Notes: a model not told the origin generated them from the sequence alone. DNA of 64,000 nt from Ornithinibacillus californiensis (GCF_001038485.1 NZ_LDUE01000060.1:62001-126000), one strand, 5' to 3'; counted from the stretch's first letter, positions 8,585 through 17,403 are shown. Program-made: numbers and translations.

Positions 8585-9058
8585 TTAAGAAATCTTGTTA
8601 ATAGCAATACAAATGTCTACGTCAGATTCACTTTCCTCGTTCCAAACTTCCATATCATATCCTAGAGGGATACAACGATTCTCATGCAGCCAGCTATTAT
8701 ATAGAAAGTCATAGGTTTTATAAAGATCCTTTTTCGAGCCATTGTGCTTACAATTAACATACATATTTTCTTCAATCGTGTAAAGACCGGTATCATCGAG
8801 CGCACTATTGGCATGTTGAACTTCAAACCCGATAATTAGATTTTCCTTATTTTTAAACGGGTTAAATTGCTCCATCATTGGATAAATATGAACAACTAAC
8901 ACATCATCCCGTACTTTGTTTGGTATCTTTTTCGAAATCGTTTTTAGCCGGGTGACGGTATGCTGAATCGCCCTTCTTTCCTCCTCCGCATTCAAATTAG
9001 TCGGAAGGTGATATCCAATAAGTTGAAACGATTTCTTTCTTATTATCTTTGGTCCCAA
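8585..9058 (-). CDS. GyrI-like/effector-binding domain protein
   Basis: 157 aa, a single domain resembling the AraC effector-binding/GyrI (SOUL-fold) family. It opens with F-Q-L-I-G-Y-H-L and ends with M-E-V-W-N, a Glu/Asp cluster and D-V-D-I-C-I-A-I, the usual closing strand of these modules. Stand-alone forms bind small hydrophobic cationic molecules or act as uncharacterised hydrolases. No DNA-binding domain is attached. Neighbour genes give no clue to ligand. The assignment rests on pattern recognition. Confidence 0.65.
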   Translation of the reverse strand: MGPKIIRKKSFQLIGYHLPTNLNAEEERRAIQHTVTRLKTISKKIPNKVRDDVLVVHIYPMMEQFNPFKNKENLIIGFEVQHANSALDDTGLYTIEENMYVNCKHNGSKKDLYKTYDFLYNSWLHENRCIPLGYDMEVWNEESESDVDICIAINKIS

Positions 9059-9210
9059 ATTGACGCACCTCCATATTTTTATCCACCATTCATATTCAGT
9101 GAGGTTTATAAATATGCGTCCTTTTCGTCGAACTGCTTGTCCATTTTTAGGAATGATATGTTCCCCTCGTTCATAGAAATGAATAAAGGAAAAAATTAGG
9201 GGGTTATCGT

Positions 9211-9615
9211 ATGGAGGAAGTACTAGTGTTAACGGAAGAAGAAATTAAACGATACTTCGATTTGAATAAACAGACGAAAGAAATAAAAAAGGAAATGGAG
9301 GAACTAAAGAAAAAGTTTCACGAAGTCTTAGACGCTTCCTTTGGAAAAAATGAGAAAGGTGAAATCCAACGTGGGCATTATAAGTTGCAACGACAAATAC
9401 GGACTGCTGTCAGTTATGATGAACAAGGAACGATAAAACGACTAGAGGATCTCAACTTAAGCGAGTTTATTATTGAAACGAAAACTCCTGATACGGAAAA
9501 GCTAGAATCAGCCCTGAAATTAGGACTTGTAGAGGAAGAGGATTTTAAGGATCAAAAGAAAGTAAGAATTACCCCAACAATTGTGGTAAAAGAAACATTT
9601 TCAAGTACAGAATAA
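9211..9615 (+). CDS. Coiled-coil hypothetical protein
   Basis: 134 aa, acidic and lysine-rich. Residues about 8-45 form a clear heptad-like helix (E-I-K-K-E-M-E-E-L-K-K-K-F), followed by a compact mixed domain (G-H-Y-K-L-Q-R-Q-I-R-T-A-V-S-Y) and a C-terminal strand (V-R-I-T-P-T-I-V-V-K). ATG 9211 has a GGGGGT site. No family recognised. It stands alone, with its own terminator. Confidence 0.55.
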   Translation: MEEVLVLTEEEIKRYFDLNKQTKEIKKEMEELKKKFHEVLDASFGKNEKGEIQRGHYKLQRQIRTAVSYDEQGTIKRLEDLNLSEFIIETKTPDTEKLESALKLGLVEEEDFKDQKKVRITPTIVVKETFSSTE

Positions 9616-9622
9616 GGTTATA

Positions 9623-9656
9623 AAACTAGCCGGTAAAAAACTGGCTAGTTTTTTTA
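9623..9656 (+). terminator. Terminator after the coiled-coil gene
   Basis: AAACTAGCCGG / CTGGCTAGTTT stem followed by eight T. Confidence 0.85.
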
Positions 9657-9754
9657 TTGGATAAATTTACAGAAAATTCACATCCAATTAGTGAAGGCTT
9701 AATCTTTCTCCATTACACTTATGGTAATGAAACCTTTCAAGTGGAGGTGGGAGA

Positions 9755-9817
9755 ATGAAATTTCTTATCAAAGTTTGTGTATCTCTATTTGCCGTATTAA
9801 TTTACTTTACCTATTAA
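9755..9817 (+). CDS. 20-aa membrane micropeptide
   Basis: A very short ORF with a strong site (GGAGGTGGGAG) four bases before ATG 9755 and TAA at 9815-9817. The product is M-K-F-L-I-K-V-C-V-S-L-F-A-V-L-I-Y-F-T-Y, essentially one membrane helix. It ends 22 bases before the PAP2 phosphatase start, which has a near-identical GGAGGTGG site, so the two are probably co-transcribed. It could be a small membrane regulator, or a leader whose translation sets expression of the next gene. No homologue is known to me. Confidence 0.45.
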   Translation: MKFLIKVCVSLFAVLIYFTY

Positions 9818-9841
9818 GTTTAGTGGAGGTGGATATTCGTG

Positions 9842-10381
9842 GTGAAATATTTTTATCAGATGTACGTCCTAGATTGCAAATTCTTTCATTATATTAATCA
9901 ATTCTATGACCACAAACGACTAAATGCTTTCTTTCGTTCTATTACCCACCTCGGAGGAGCTGCGGCTACTATATCAATTGTATTGTTATTAATAATGATT
10001 ACTAAAGGTACGTTTCAGGTAACGGCAATTGCAAGTGCGATTTCTCTTACTGTTAGTCATCTTCCTGTTGCGCTTGTGAAAAAAATGTATCCACGTAAAA
10101 GACCGTACTTAGTCCTCGAAAGCAGCCAAGTGATGGATAATCCTTTAACAGACTGCTCCTTTCCATCCGGACATACAACAGCAATCTTTTCAGTTGTTAC
10201 TCCTTTTATTCTTATGTATCCTATTTTGTTTATTGTTTTATTACCAATCGGAATAATGGTTGCTATTTTACGAGTATATTTAGGGCTTCACTATCCTTCT
10301 GATGTTCTGGTTGGGAGTTTGCTTGGTTCAAGCACTGGGATTATCTGTATCCACCTTTTATCTGGCGGATTTGTTTACTAA
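9842..10381 (+). CDS. PAP2-family membrane phosphatase
   Basis: About 179 aa with five to six membrane segments and the three PAP2 motifs: K-K-M-Y-P-R-K-R-P-Y (about 80-89), P-S-G-H (about 109-112) and R-x5-H-Y-P-S-D (about 148-157). Members hydrolyse lipid phosphates such as undecaprenyl pyrophosphate or phosphatidylglycerol phosphate at the outer membrane face. Two GTG codons (9839, 9842) are possible starts; the second has the better spacing to GGAGGTGG. It is followed after 23 bases by a GT4 glycosyltransferase, suggesting a shared lipid-linked pathway. Confidence 0.88.
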   Translation: MKYFYQMYVLDCKFFHYINQFYDHKRLNAFFRSITHLGGAAATISIVLLLIMITKGTFQVTAIASAISLTVSHLPVALVKKMYPRKRPYLVLESSQVMDNPLTDCSFPSGHTTAIFSVVTPFILMYPILFIVLLPIGIMVAILRVYLGLHYPSDVLVGSLLGSSTGIICIHLLSGGFVY

Positions 10382-10404
10382 TCATGAATGTGGAGGGGTG
10401 TAGG

Positions 10405-11547
10405 ATGAGAATTGCTATTTTTACCGATACGTTTGCACCAGATGTGAATGGCGTAGCAAAGACTTTGAAACGCTTTACCGATTACTTGGATGATCAAGGT
10501 TTTGACTATAAAGTGTTTGCCCCAAAAAGTTCAAGTCAAAGTCTTTATTCCAGTGATATTCATCGATTTAAAAGTCTTCCTTTCTTCTTGTATCCTGAAT
10601 GTAGGCTTGCTCTACCCAATATGCATCAAGTTAGAGAGGAACTGTTACAGTTTCAACCAGATATCATTCATGTTGCAACGCCTTTTAATGTGGGCTTATG
10701 TGGATTGCATTACGCCAAAAAGCTAAATATTCCGCTAGTAGGTTCTTATCATACAGATTTTGATAAATACCTGGAATATTATGATCTTCAATTTTTAACG
10801 AAAGTTCTCTGGCGCTATATGCGTTGGTTTCATCGTCCAATGCGTAAAATTTTTGTTCCCTCCATAGACACGATGGAACATTTACAAAAGCGCGGGTTTA
10901 TGAATCTGGATATTTGGTCAAGGGGGATTGATTGTACAACGTTCCACCCGAATATGAATAAAGATGAGATTCGAGAAAAATACCGTATAAAAGAGAAGTA
11001 CATTCTGTTATATGTTGGTCGAATTGCTCCGGAGAAGGATGTCATGTTGTTACCTGCGATTCACGAAAAACTACCAGAAAATATTAAGGATAACGTACAT
11101 TGGTTAGTTGTTGGAGATGGTCCTAATCGAGAAGAATTAAGAAGACAGGCATCAGAAAATATGACATTTACTGGTTTTCTCTCAGGTCAGGAGTTAGCCC
11201 ATGTCTACGCTACTGCGGATGTCTTTGTATTTCCTTCACCGACAGAAACATTTGGTAATGTTGTATTAGAATCCCTTGCCAGTGGAACACCTGCTGTTTG
11301 CGCAGATGCTGGAGGGGTTCGAACGATTATCCAACATCAAGAAACGGGTATACTGTGTGAACGAAATAATAGTGAAGCTTTTGCAAAGGCTATTGACGCT
11401 TTATTAGTAAATGAAACGGAGCGGAAAGAAATGGGGCAAAACGGTAGGGATTATGCCTTGACCCAATCCTGGGATAGCATCTTTGATACACTCATACTTA
11501 AGTATGAAGATTCACTAGCGCATGAGCAAGTAGAAGTAATGGCGTAG
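10405..11547 (+). CDS. GT4-family glycosyltransferase
   Basis: 380 aa with a GT-B fold. The N-terminal Rossmann start is M-R-I-A-I-F-T-D-T-F-A-P-D-V-N-G-V; the C-terminal nucleotide-sugar site includes Y-V-G-R-I-A-P-E-K-D and the E-x7-E motif in P-T-E-T-F-G-N-V-V-L-E. The set resembles bacterial alpha-mannosyl/glucosyl-diacylglycerol transferases (MgtA-like). Acceptor is probably a membrane lipid given the adjacent PAP2 enzyme, but this is inference. ATG 10405 is chosen because GGAGGGG lies six bases upstream; the ATG at 10384 has none. Confidence 0.85.
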   Translation: MRIAIFTDTFAPDVNGVAKTLKRFTDYLDDQGFDYKVFAPKSSSQSLYSSDIHRFKSLPFFLYPECRLALPNMHQVREELLQFQPDIIHVATPFNVGLCGLHYAKKLNIPLVGSYHTDFDKYLEYYDLQFLTKVLWRYMRWFHRPMRKIFVPSIDTMEHLQKRGFMNLDIWSRGIDCTTFHPNMNKDEIREKYRIKEKYILLYVGRIAPEKDVMLLPAIHEKLPENIKDNVHWLVVGDGPNREELRRQASENMTFTGFLSGQELAHVYATADVFVFPSPTETFGNVVLESLASGTPAVCADAGGVRTIIQHQETGILCERNNSEAFAKAIDALLVNETERKEMGQNGRDYALTQSWDSIFDTLILKYEDSLAHEQVEVMA

Positions 11548-11555
11548 GTGGATAG

Positions 11556-11681
11556 AGGCTGGGAAATAACTAGATCAAAGGAATATAAATACGAATAACC
11601 AACATATTTCCGGGGCGGGTTATGTGCACTAATAATAATGTTCGGATTTAACCTTGATAGAATTACTTTTCTCCCAGCTTT
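11556..11681. repeat. Remnant of the dispersed palindromic element (copy B)
   Basis: Positions 11601-11645 read in reverse match one end and flank of the full copy at 36945-37192, including GCCCCGGAAATAT and the adjoining AT-rich TTATTAGTGCA block. The central GC-rich part is missing. Outer arms AGGCTGGGA (11556) and TCCCAGC (11672) form a long imperfect hairpin that could end transcription of both the glycosyltransferase gene (+) and the lipoprotein gene (-). Confidence 0.7.
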
Positions 11682-12157
11682 TAATAGGATATAATCCCAA
11701 ATATTTTCCATTCCCCCTCTGCATCTTTAGCAATAAGCATATGATCCACAACACCGGTTACTTCACCTTGGTTTTCAATTTCTAAATCAAGAATAACAAG
11801 ATAATTCTCCTCCTGTGTTAATAGACGGGCTAGTTGTGGAGCCACTTCTACATCATCCGTTACTTTATCGGATGATCTCACTTCGACCTTTGTAATTTTC
11901 CAGCCGTCTAGTGTCTGGCGATCCTTAAAGGTATTAATAAAGTCACGCTCGGTAAACCCGATATAATCCAAATATCCAGGACTAAGTAAATTCAGTGCAT
12001 CCTCGAAGTTATCGTTTTGTAAGTTATCATAGTAATTAAATGCAACCTCCTCGGACGGATGGTCAAAATCACTTGATGTATTATCACTCGCTGAACAAGC
12101 TGCAAGTATTGTCAGAAGTAGCAATAATCCTATACTTTTTATCCAATTATGTGTCAT
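11681..12157 (-). CDS. Lipoprotein with DUF4878/NTF2-like domain
   Basis: 158 aa. A lipoprotein signal with lipobox L-A-A-C near residue 21 is followed by an acidic linker and a domain of roughly 120 residues that starts A-F-N-Y-Y-D-N-L-Q-N-D-N-F-E-D-A-L, typical of DUF4878/NTF2-like secreted modules. It should be anchored to the outer face of the membrane. ATG 12157 is preferred to the longer reading at 12184 because AAGGGAGA precedes it. Function unknown; such proteins often bind small ligands or cell-wall parts. Confidence 0.75.
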   Translation of the reverse strand: MTHNWIKSIGLLLLLTILAACSASDNTSSDFDHPSEEVAFNYYDNLQNDNFEDALNLLSPGYLDYIGFTERDFINTFKDRQTLDGWKITKVEVRSSDKVTDDVEVAPQLARLLTQEENYLVILDLEIENQGEVTGVVDHMLIAKDAEGEWKIFGIISY

Positions 12158-12325
12158 TAGGTTCTCCCTTCCTATCTTAATCATTCCAATATATGAAGAG
12201 AGAGGTTTATCCGATACTAATTAAATGGAAATATGTATCAATTCATCCCTTATTCACCTCGTATAACCGATTCGTAGTTGCTAAAAATAAGCTTGTGAAG
12301 AGATAATTAGAAGGAGAGAGGATGC

Positions 12326-12514
12326 ATGGATTTACAACAAGCAGAGAAAATAATTAATGCGGATGTATTTATAAACGTTCATTATCGAGGTATTCCAGTG
12401 TATATACAGGAAGTTAATGGGCAGACAGCAAAGGTATTTCCGCTAGATGGTATAAATCATGAACAAGTGGTCGATTTAGAAGGATTAAATGAAACTGGTC
12501 CAATATCACTATAG
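12326..12514 (+). CDS. H-type small acid-soluble spore protein, copy 1
   Basis: 62 aa, matching the SspH family: M-D-L-Q-Q-A-E-K-I-I near the start, then H-Y-R-G-I-P-V-Y-I-Q-E-V and A-K-V-F-P-L-D. These minor SASPs are made in the forespore and packed in the spore core. Position 1 of a tandem pair; the second SspH gene follows 14 bases after the stop. It is more divergent than copy 2, with a longer linker. Forespore (sigma-G) control is expected from the family, but I could not place a convincing sigma-G promoter. Confidence 0.8.
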   Translation: MDLQQAEKIINADVFINVHYRGIPVYIQEVNGQTAKVFPLDGINHEQVVDLEGLNETGPISL

Positions 12515-12528
12515 ATGGAGGCGGAATA

Positions 12529-12708
12529 ATGCATCGAATGAGAGCGGAGGAAATCGCACAATCACCAGATATGAAACATGTAACCTATAACGGGAAGCAA
12601 GTGTATATACAACAGGTAAATGATAATAATACGGCAAGGATTTTTCCAATTGATGAACCGCAAAATGAAATTGATGTGCAATTAACGAATCTTTATGAGC
12701 AAATATAA
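12529..12708 (+). CDS. sspH: H-type small acid-soluble spore protein, copy 2
   Basis: 59 aa, a close match to SspH: R-A-E-E-I-A-Q-S-P-D-M-K-H-V-T-Y-N-G, then V-Y-I-Q-Q-V, T-A-R-I-F-P-I-D and an acidic tail with T-N-L-Y-E-Q. ATG 12529 follows GGAGGCGG by five bases. It forms an operon with the divergent copy just upstream and ends at a bidirectional terminator. It marks the organism as an endospore former. Confidence 0.88.
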   Translation: MHRMRAEEIAQSPDMKHVTYNGKQVYIQQVNDNNTARIFPIDEPQNEIDVQLTNLYEQI

Positions 12709-12735
12709 AAAACCTCCAGTTGGAGGTTTTATTAT
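12709..12735. terminator. Bidirectional terminator between sspH and ypjP
   Basis: AAAACCTCCA / TGGAGGTTTT, a 10-bp stem with a two-base centre and T runs on both strands. Confidence 0.8.
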
Positions 12736-12741
12736 TGTTCA

Positions 12742-13299
12742 TTATGACATCCATTTCGGTGGGGTGTTTTTATCCCAATAAATCTCACCTAATGTATGAT
12801 GTGCTTCGAAATTGTCTTCTTTTAAATGATAGTGGAAGTTAAACCAATATCCCTCTAATGGGCGATTGTCACGTCTCACATGAAACTTCGCAATATCTTC
12901 ATTTGTTAATTCGTTATATACATTGAAAATACGTTCTCCAAAGCCCTTAGACGGCTGTTCGGTAATAGAAATATAAGTTACTTCTTCATTTACTAGAATA
13001 GATTCTAGTGCTTGTTCGATATTCGGTAAGATAACTTGATTAAATTCATCTTCCACTTTTTCAGAAATCCTCGGACCAAACTTTGCAAGACTCTGTTCTC
13101 TTGCTTTTTCTGTTAGAGAGCTAATCCCAACTGTTTCGTCATCGGAACGAAATTCAACCGCGAGATCACGGGTGTCATTCTCTTTCGGAGAAACGACCTC
13201 ATTGTTTTCTTCATCTGCGATTAAATAAGTAGGCGTATATAAACCAAACGTCAATATAGCGATTAATGCTACGGCTATTTTTCTCATCCACAGGTTCAT
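12742..13299 (-). CDS. ypjP: YpjP-like exported protein
   Basis: 185 aa. It starts M-N-L-W-M-R-K with a hydrophobic signal segment (residues 8-28), has an acidic variable region, then the conserved YpjP core L-A-K-F-G-P-R-I, I-L-P-N-I-E, K-F-H-V-R-R-D and the near-invariant end G-E-I-Y-W-D-K-N-T-P-P-K-W-M-S. Known only as an uncharacterised Bacillaceae protein; the W-F-N-F-H-Y-H stretch could bind metal, which is speculation. Faces convergently to the sspH pair. Confidence 0.82.
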   Translation of the reverse strand: MNLWMRKIAVALIAILTFGLYTPTYLIADEENNEVVSPKENDTRDLAVEFRSDDETVGISSLTEKAREQSLAKFGPRISEKVEDEFNQVILPNIEQALESILVNEEVTYISITEQPSKGFGERIFNVYNELTNEDIAKFHVRRDNRPLEGYWFNFHYHLKEDNFEAHHTLGEIYWDKNTPPKWMS

Positions 13300-13430
13300 A
13301 ATGATTCCCCTTTTCTATCTTACTATAGAGTTTATCACGATTTTTAAAAAGCTGTCTACTGAATTAAAGGTGAGAAGTTCATAAATGGGAAAAAAGTCTC
13401 AAAATTTAATCTATTGATAGCAAATAGAAA

Positions 13431-13484
13431 TTTACAAACCCTTTACATTGACAACATATCTACTTAATATTCGTCTCTTATACT
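13431..13484 (+). promoter_or_regulatory. PhoP-box-like direct repeats and -10 of pstS
   Basis: TTTACA at 13431 and again at 13442, then weaker AACATA at 13453 and TTAATA at 13464, all with an 11-base period. TATACT at 13479-13484 serves as -10, about 15 bases after the last repeat. This is the layout of PhoP~P-activated Pho-regulon promoters in bacilli, where the repeats replace a good -35. Phosphate-starvation control of the operon follows by inference. Confidence 0.7.
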
Positions 13485-13546
13485 TGGAATTGTGAGAGGG
13501 GATAACCCTTAAAAAACATAAATTGCACTTGGGGAGGACAATTTAG

Positions 13547-14551
13547 ATGAAATTCAAAAAAATGTTTATGTTACTATTCGTAGCAGCACTAGCGGTAATG
13601 CTTGTTGCTTGTGGGGATAGCGAAGAAGAAAACAACTCGGGAGATAACGGTTCCGATAACACTTCAGAAAGCAAAGAAAACGGAAGTGACAGTGAAGCTT
13701 CTGAAGAATTAGAAGGTGAAGTTGCAATCGACGGATCTGGAACTGTATATCCATTAATGTCTAGAATTGCTGAAGAATATATGCTTAACGAACAAGAAGG
13801 CGTATCGGTTACAGTAAGCCGTGCAGGGACTTCTGCAGGTTTTGAAAAGTTCTTACAAGAAAATGGTACAGACTTTAACGATGCATCACGCTACATTAAA
13901 GATGAAGAACAAGCAAAAGCTGATGAATTGGGTATCGAAGTATTAGAAATGAAAGTTGCTCTTGATGGGTTAACAATTGTAACTCACCCAGATAACGACT
14001 TCGCAACTGAATTAACACCTGAACAAGTTATTTCAATTTTTAATGGTGAATATGTAAACTGGTCTGATGTTAACGCTGACTGGCCAAATGAAAAAATTCA
14101 AACTTATGGTCCAAACGAAAACCATGGAACATATGAATTCTTCTATGAAACAATTATGGAAGAACAAGATCTAGTTGGTGATATCAACCTTCAACAAGAA
14201 TACGCAACACTTGTAACACTTGTTTCTGAGGATGTGAATGCAATTGGTTTCTTCGGTTTTGGTTACTATGATAGCAACAAAGATAGCCTTAATGCAGTAG
14301 CAATTGACTTTGGTGAAGGTGCAGTTACACCATCTCTTGATACAATTGCAGAAGATGGAGATTATGCAGGATTCACTCGTCCAGTATTCACTTACTTGAA
14401 TGTGAACAATGCAAAAGAAAAACCACAAGTACTTGACTATGCAATCTATGTCATGGAAAACAACAACAGACTAGCTGGTGAAACTGGATTTGCTCCAATT
14501 CCTGAAGAAGAAGCACAAGCGCTAGTTGATGAACTAAAAGCACTGAACTAA
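13547..14551 (+). CDS. pstS: Phosphate ABC transporter substrate-binding lipoprotein PstS
   Basis: 334 aa. Lipoprotein signal with lipobox L-V-A-C (Cys about residue 22), an acidic Ser/Asn-rich linker, then the PBP-like phosphate domain starting V-A-I-D-G-S-G-T-V-Y-P-L, with S-R-A-G-T-S-A-G and N-E-N-H-G-T-Y-E-F-F as phosphate-contacting loops. It is anchored outside and delivers Pi to PstCA. ATG 13547 follows GGGGAGGA. It is the first gene of pstSCAB and lies directly behind PhoP-like repeats. Confidence 0.95.
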   Translation: MKFKKMFMLLFVAALAVMLVACGDSEEENNSGDNGSDNTSESKENGSDSEASEELEGEVAIDGSGTVYPLMSRIAEEYMLNEQEGVSVTVSRAGTSAGFEKFLQENGTDFNDASRYIKDEEQAKADELGIEVLEMKVALDGLTIVTHPDNDFATELTPEQVISIFNGEYVNWSDVNADWPNEKIQTYGPNENHGTYEFFYETIMEEQDLVGDINLQQEYATLVTLVSEDVNAIGFFGFGYYDSNKDSLNAVAIDFGEGAVTPSLDTIAEDGDYAGFTRPVFTYLNVNNAKEKPQVLDYAIYVMENNNRLAGETGFAPIPEEEAQALVDELKALN

Positions 14552-14594
14552 TTGAATAGTAGACTAACATAGAAATTTTTCACACCAGAATATC

Positions 14595-14636
14595 ATAAGA
14601 TGAGGGCTCTAGTATGCTCTCATCTTATTGTGACTT
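14595..14636 (+). terminator. Leaky hairpin between pstS and pstC
   Basis: ATAAGATGAG / CTCATCTTAT perfect 10-bp stem followed by a weak T-rich tail. It probably lowers transcription into, or stabilises mRNA upstream of, the permease genes, so that PstS is made in excess. This is inference from position. Confidence 0.65.
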
Positions 14637-14663
14637 TTAGATTTGGAAGGAGAGCTGCGTATT

Positions 14664-15620
14664 ATGGCAGCAAATAGTAAGCTTGAACGTGATCATGAAA
14701 TAGATGTTAAGCAGATGATAGAGAAAAACAAACAGTCGAAGAGCTTCTCGCAAGTAGTGGAAAAGATTGTTCCGATAATGCTTTTCCTATTTGCTATTAT
14801 TACCGTTTTAACAACGGTTGGAATAGTCATGACATTACTGTCCGAAACCATTGAATTTTTTAAACGTGTTCCCATATGGGATTTCTTTACCGGAACCGTC
14901 TTAAAGCCGATGAGTCAAAATCCTGAATTTGGTGTGTTACCACTTATAAATGGGACGATTATCTCTTCTCTGATTGCCATGCTAGTAGCTGGACCGATTG
15001 GTCTTATGGCTGCGATCTATTTAAGCGAATATGCTTCTGATCGCGTGAGAAAAGTGTTAAAGCCAATGCTGGAAATTCTTGCAGGGATTCCTACCATCGT
15101 TTATGGATTCTTTGCTTTCACTTTTGTTACACCAGTAATTCGTTCGATTTGGCCGGATGTGGAAGCGACGAATATTTTAAGCCCAGGTATTGTGATGGGG
15201 ATCATGATTATTCCGATGATTGCTTCCCTTTCAGAGGATGCCATGTCATCTGTGCCGAATTCCATTCGAGATGGTGCGTTAGGTTTAGGGGCTACTAGAT
15301 TAGAAACGACATTTAAAGTGGTTATGCCTGCAGCTCTATCTGGTATTATTGCTTCTTTTGTACTTGGTATTTCCCGTGCCATCGGTGAAACGATGATTGT
15401 AACAATCGCAAGTGGTAGTTCTAAAAACTTTACGTTTGATATTACGCAATCCATGCAGACGATGACAGCTTATATCGTTGAGGTCTCTGGTGGGGAAGCA
15501 GCTGCTGGAACAACAATCTACTATAGCCTTTATGCCGTAGCGATGACACTATTTGTTTTTACACTATTAATGAATTTACTTGCAAGATATGTCTCTCGTA
15601 AGTTTAGGGAGGAATACTAA
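14664..15620 (+). CDS. pstC: Phosphate ABC transporter permease PstC
   Basis: 318 aa with six membrane segments. The cytoplasmic EAA-type loop is around S-I-R-D-G-A-L-G-L-G-A-T-R-L-E-T (about 205-220), and the family block G-I-P-T-I-V-Y-G-F-F-A-F follows the third segment. With PstA it forms the channel that PstB energises. The ATG at 14664 lies about ten bases after GGAAGGAGAG; the longer TTG reading at 14643 sits on that site and is rejected. Confidence 0.93.
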   Translation: MAANSKLERDHEIDVKQMIEKNKQSKSFSQVVEKIVPIMLFLFAIITVLTTVGIVMTLLSETIEFFKRVPIWDFFTGTVLKPMSQNPEFGVLPLINGTIISSLIAMLVAGPIGLMAAIYLSEYASDRVRKVLKPMLEILAGIPTIVYGFFAFTFVTPVIRSIWPDVEATNILSPGIVMGIMIIPMIASLSEDAMSSVPNSIRDGALGLGATRLETTFKVVMPAALSGIIASFVLGISRAIGETMIVTIASGSSKNFTFDITQSMQTMTAYIVEVSGGEAAAGTTIYYSLYAVAMTLFVFTLLMNLLARYVSRKFREEY

Positions 15621-15621
15621 A

Positions 15622-16506
15622 ATGAAATATATTGATGCAGAGCAAGTTTCCAAGCGAATGGGAACAAGAATTGCGAAAAACAACCTGTTAAAATCACTAT
15701 TCTTCATGGCAACATTGTTTGGACTTATTGTATTAGCTATTTTAATCTATCGAGTTGTCGTAGATAGTGTTGGTTGGATTGATTGGAACTTTTTAACTGG
15801 TAAATTATCTACTGCTGCGGAACGCGCAGGGATTATGGGAGCTATTTTAGGGACGTTTTGGATGATGCTCGTAGTGGCACCAGTTACATTAATTCTAGGA
15901 ATTGGTACTGCAATCTATCTCGAATTATATGCGAAAAAAGGACGATTCCAAGCGATTATCCAAACCAATATTTCAAACCTAGCAGGTGTACCTTCCATCG
16001 TTTATGGAATTCTAGGTCTAACTATTTTTGTTCGCGCGATGGAAATGGGAAACATTATATTAGCCGGCGGGTTAACTTTATCGCTGTTAATTTTACCGAT
16101 CGTCATTGTTGCAGCCCAAGAAGCAATTCGAGCGGTTCCTGGATTCTTAAGTGAAGCATCCTATGGAATGGGTGCAACGAAATGGCAAACAATTAAAAAT
16201 GTTATTTTACCTGCAGCATTACCTGGTATCTTAACCGGTGCAATCTTAGCCCTTTCCCGTGCGATTGGTGAAACAGCACCACTTACTGTAATTGGAATTC
16301 CAGCACTAATCATACCGTTCCCAGAAGGTATCTTTGATAAATTTACGGCACTACCAATGCAAATTTATTACTGGACACTGGATTCATCTCTAGTAGCAGA
16401 GTATGCAAATCTTGCTGCAGCAACAATCGTTGTATTACTGCTCTTATTGTTTGTCTTAAATTCAGCAGCGATCTTTATTCGAAATAAATTCCAACAACGT
16501 TTTTAA
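15622..16506 (+). CDS. pstA: Phosphate ABC transporter permease PstA
   Basis: 294 aa, six membrane segments, EAA loop [11 protein letters not shown] near residue 180 and the block [11 protein letters not shown]. Partner of PstC. ATG 15622 begins one base after the pstC stop, with AGGGAGG inside the end of pstC, so translation is coupled. The longer reading from 15580 is rejected because it overlaps pstC in another frame. Confidence 0.93.
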   Translation: MKYIDAEQVSKRMGTRIAKNNLLKSLFFMATLFGLIVLAILIYRVVVDSVGWIDWNFLTGKLSTAAERAGIMGAILGTFWMMLVVAPVTLILGIGTAIYLELYAKKGRFQAIIQTNISNLAGVPSIVYGILGLTIFVRAMEMGNIILAGGLTLSLLILPIVIVAAQEAIRAVPGFLSEASYGMGATKWQTIKNVILPAALPGILTGAILALSRAIGETAPLTVIGIPALIIPFPEGIFDKFTALPMQIYYWTLDSSLVAEYANLAAATIVVLLLLLFVLNSAAIFIRNKFQQRF

Positions 16507-16525
16507 AACGAAGGAGGACTTATTC

Positions 16526-17362
16526 TTGAGTCTTTTAACAGTTAAGGAGAATATAAGTATGGTAAACAATGGAAATACCGATATCGTATCTGCAGTACAA
16601 TCAAATAGCAATGTCGTTTTTGATACAAAGGATTTGAATCTTTGGTATGGAGAAACACATGCATTAAAGGATATTAATCTTACTATTAATGAAAAAGAAG
16701 TAACGGCCATTATCGGACCGTCTGGTTGTGGGAAGTCTACCTACTTGAAGACATTAAATCGTATGGTGGAACTAGTCCCAACTGTTCGTACGACTGGTGA
16801 GATTACGTATAAAGGTAAAAGTATTCTAGATAAATCCTCCAAAGTAGAGGAACTAAGAACACATGTAGGAATGGTATTCCAAAAGCCAAATCCATTCCCT
16901 AAATCGATTTATGATAACATTGCTTATGGTCCAAGAATTCATGGAATCCGTAATAAAAAGATCCTCGATGAAATCGTTGAGAAAAGTCTTCGTGGAGCTT
17001 ATATTTGGGATGAAGTAAAGGACCGCTTAAAGGAAAATGCGTACGGTCTATCTGGTGGTCAGCAGCAACGTCTTTGTATTGCACGTACGTTAGCCATTGA
17101 ACCAGATGTTATCTTAATGGATGAACCTACTTCAGCACTTGATCCTAAATCAACGCTTAAGATTGAAGACCTCGTTCAGGAGTTGAAAAAGGATTACTCC
17201 ATTATTATCGTTACGCATAATATGCAACAAGCTGCTCGTATCTCTGATCGTACGGCATTCTTCTTAAATGGAGAAGTAGTAGAGTTTGATGTAACAGATA
17301 CTATTTTTACAAAACCGACAGATAATCGCACGGAAGATTATATTTCTGGTCGTTTTGGGTAA
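16526..17362 (+). CDS. pstB: Phosphate ABC transporter ATP-binding protein PstB
   Basis: Up to 278 aa. Walker [10 protein letters not shown], signature L-S-G-G-Q-Q-Q-R, Walker B V-I-L-M-D-E-P and switch His in V-T-H-N are all present. It hydrolyses ATP to drive Pi import through PstCA. There are two in-frame starts, each with its own ribosome site: TTG 16526 after AAGGAGG and ATG 16559 after AAGGAGA. The shorter form (267 aa) still contains the whole ATPase domain. Last gene of the operon. Confidence 0.95.
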   Translation: MSLLTVKENISMVNNGNTDIVSAVQSNSNVVFDTKDLNLWYGETHALKDINLTINEKEVTAIIGPSGCGKSTYLKTLNRMVELVPTVRTTGEITYKGKSILDKSSKVEELRTHVGMVFQKPNPFPKSIYDNIAYGPRIHGIRNKKILDEIVEKSLRGAYIWDEVKDRLKENAYGLSGGQQQRLCIARTLAIEPDVILMDEPTSALDPKSTLKIEDLVQELKKDYSIIIVTHNMQQAARISDRTAFFLNGEVVEFDVTDTIFTKPTDNRTEDYISGRFG

Positions 17363-17403
17363 TACTATAATTGAATTTCATCTTCCCCCTTTGATGAATA
17401 TAG

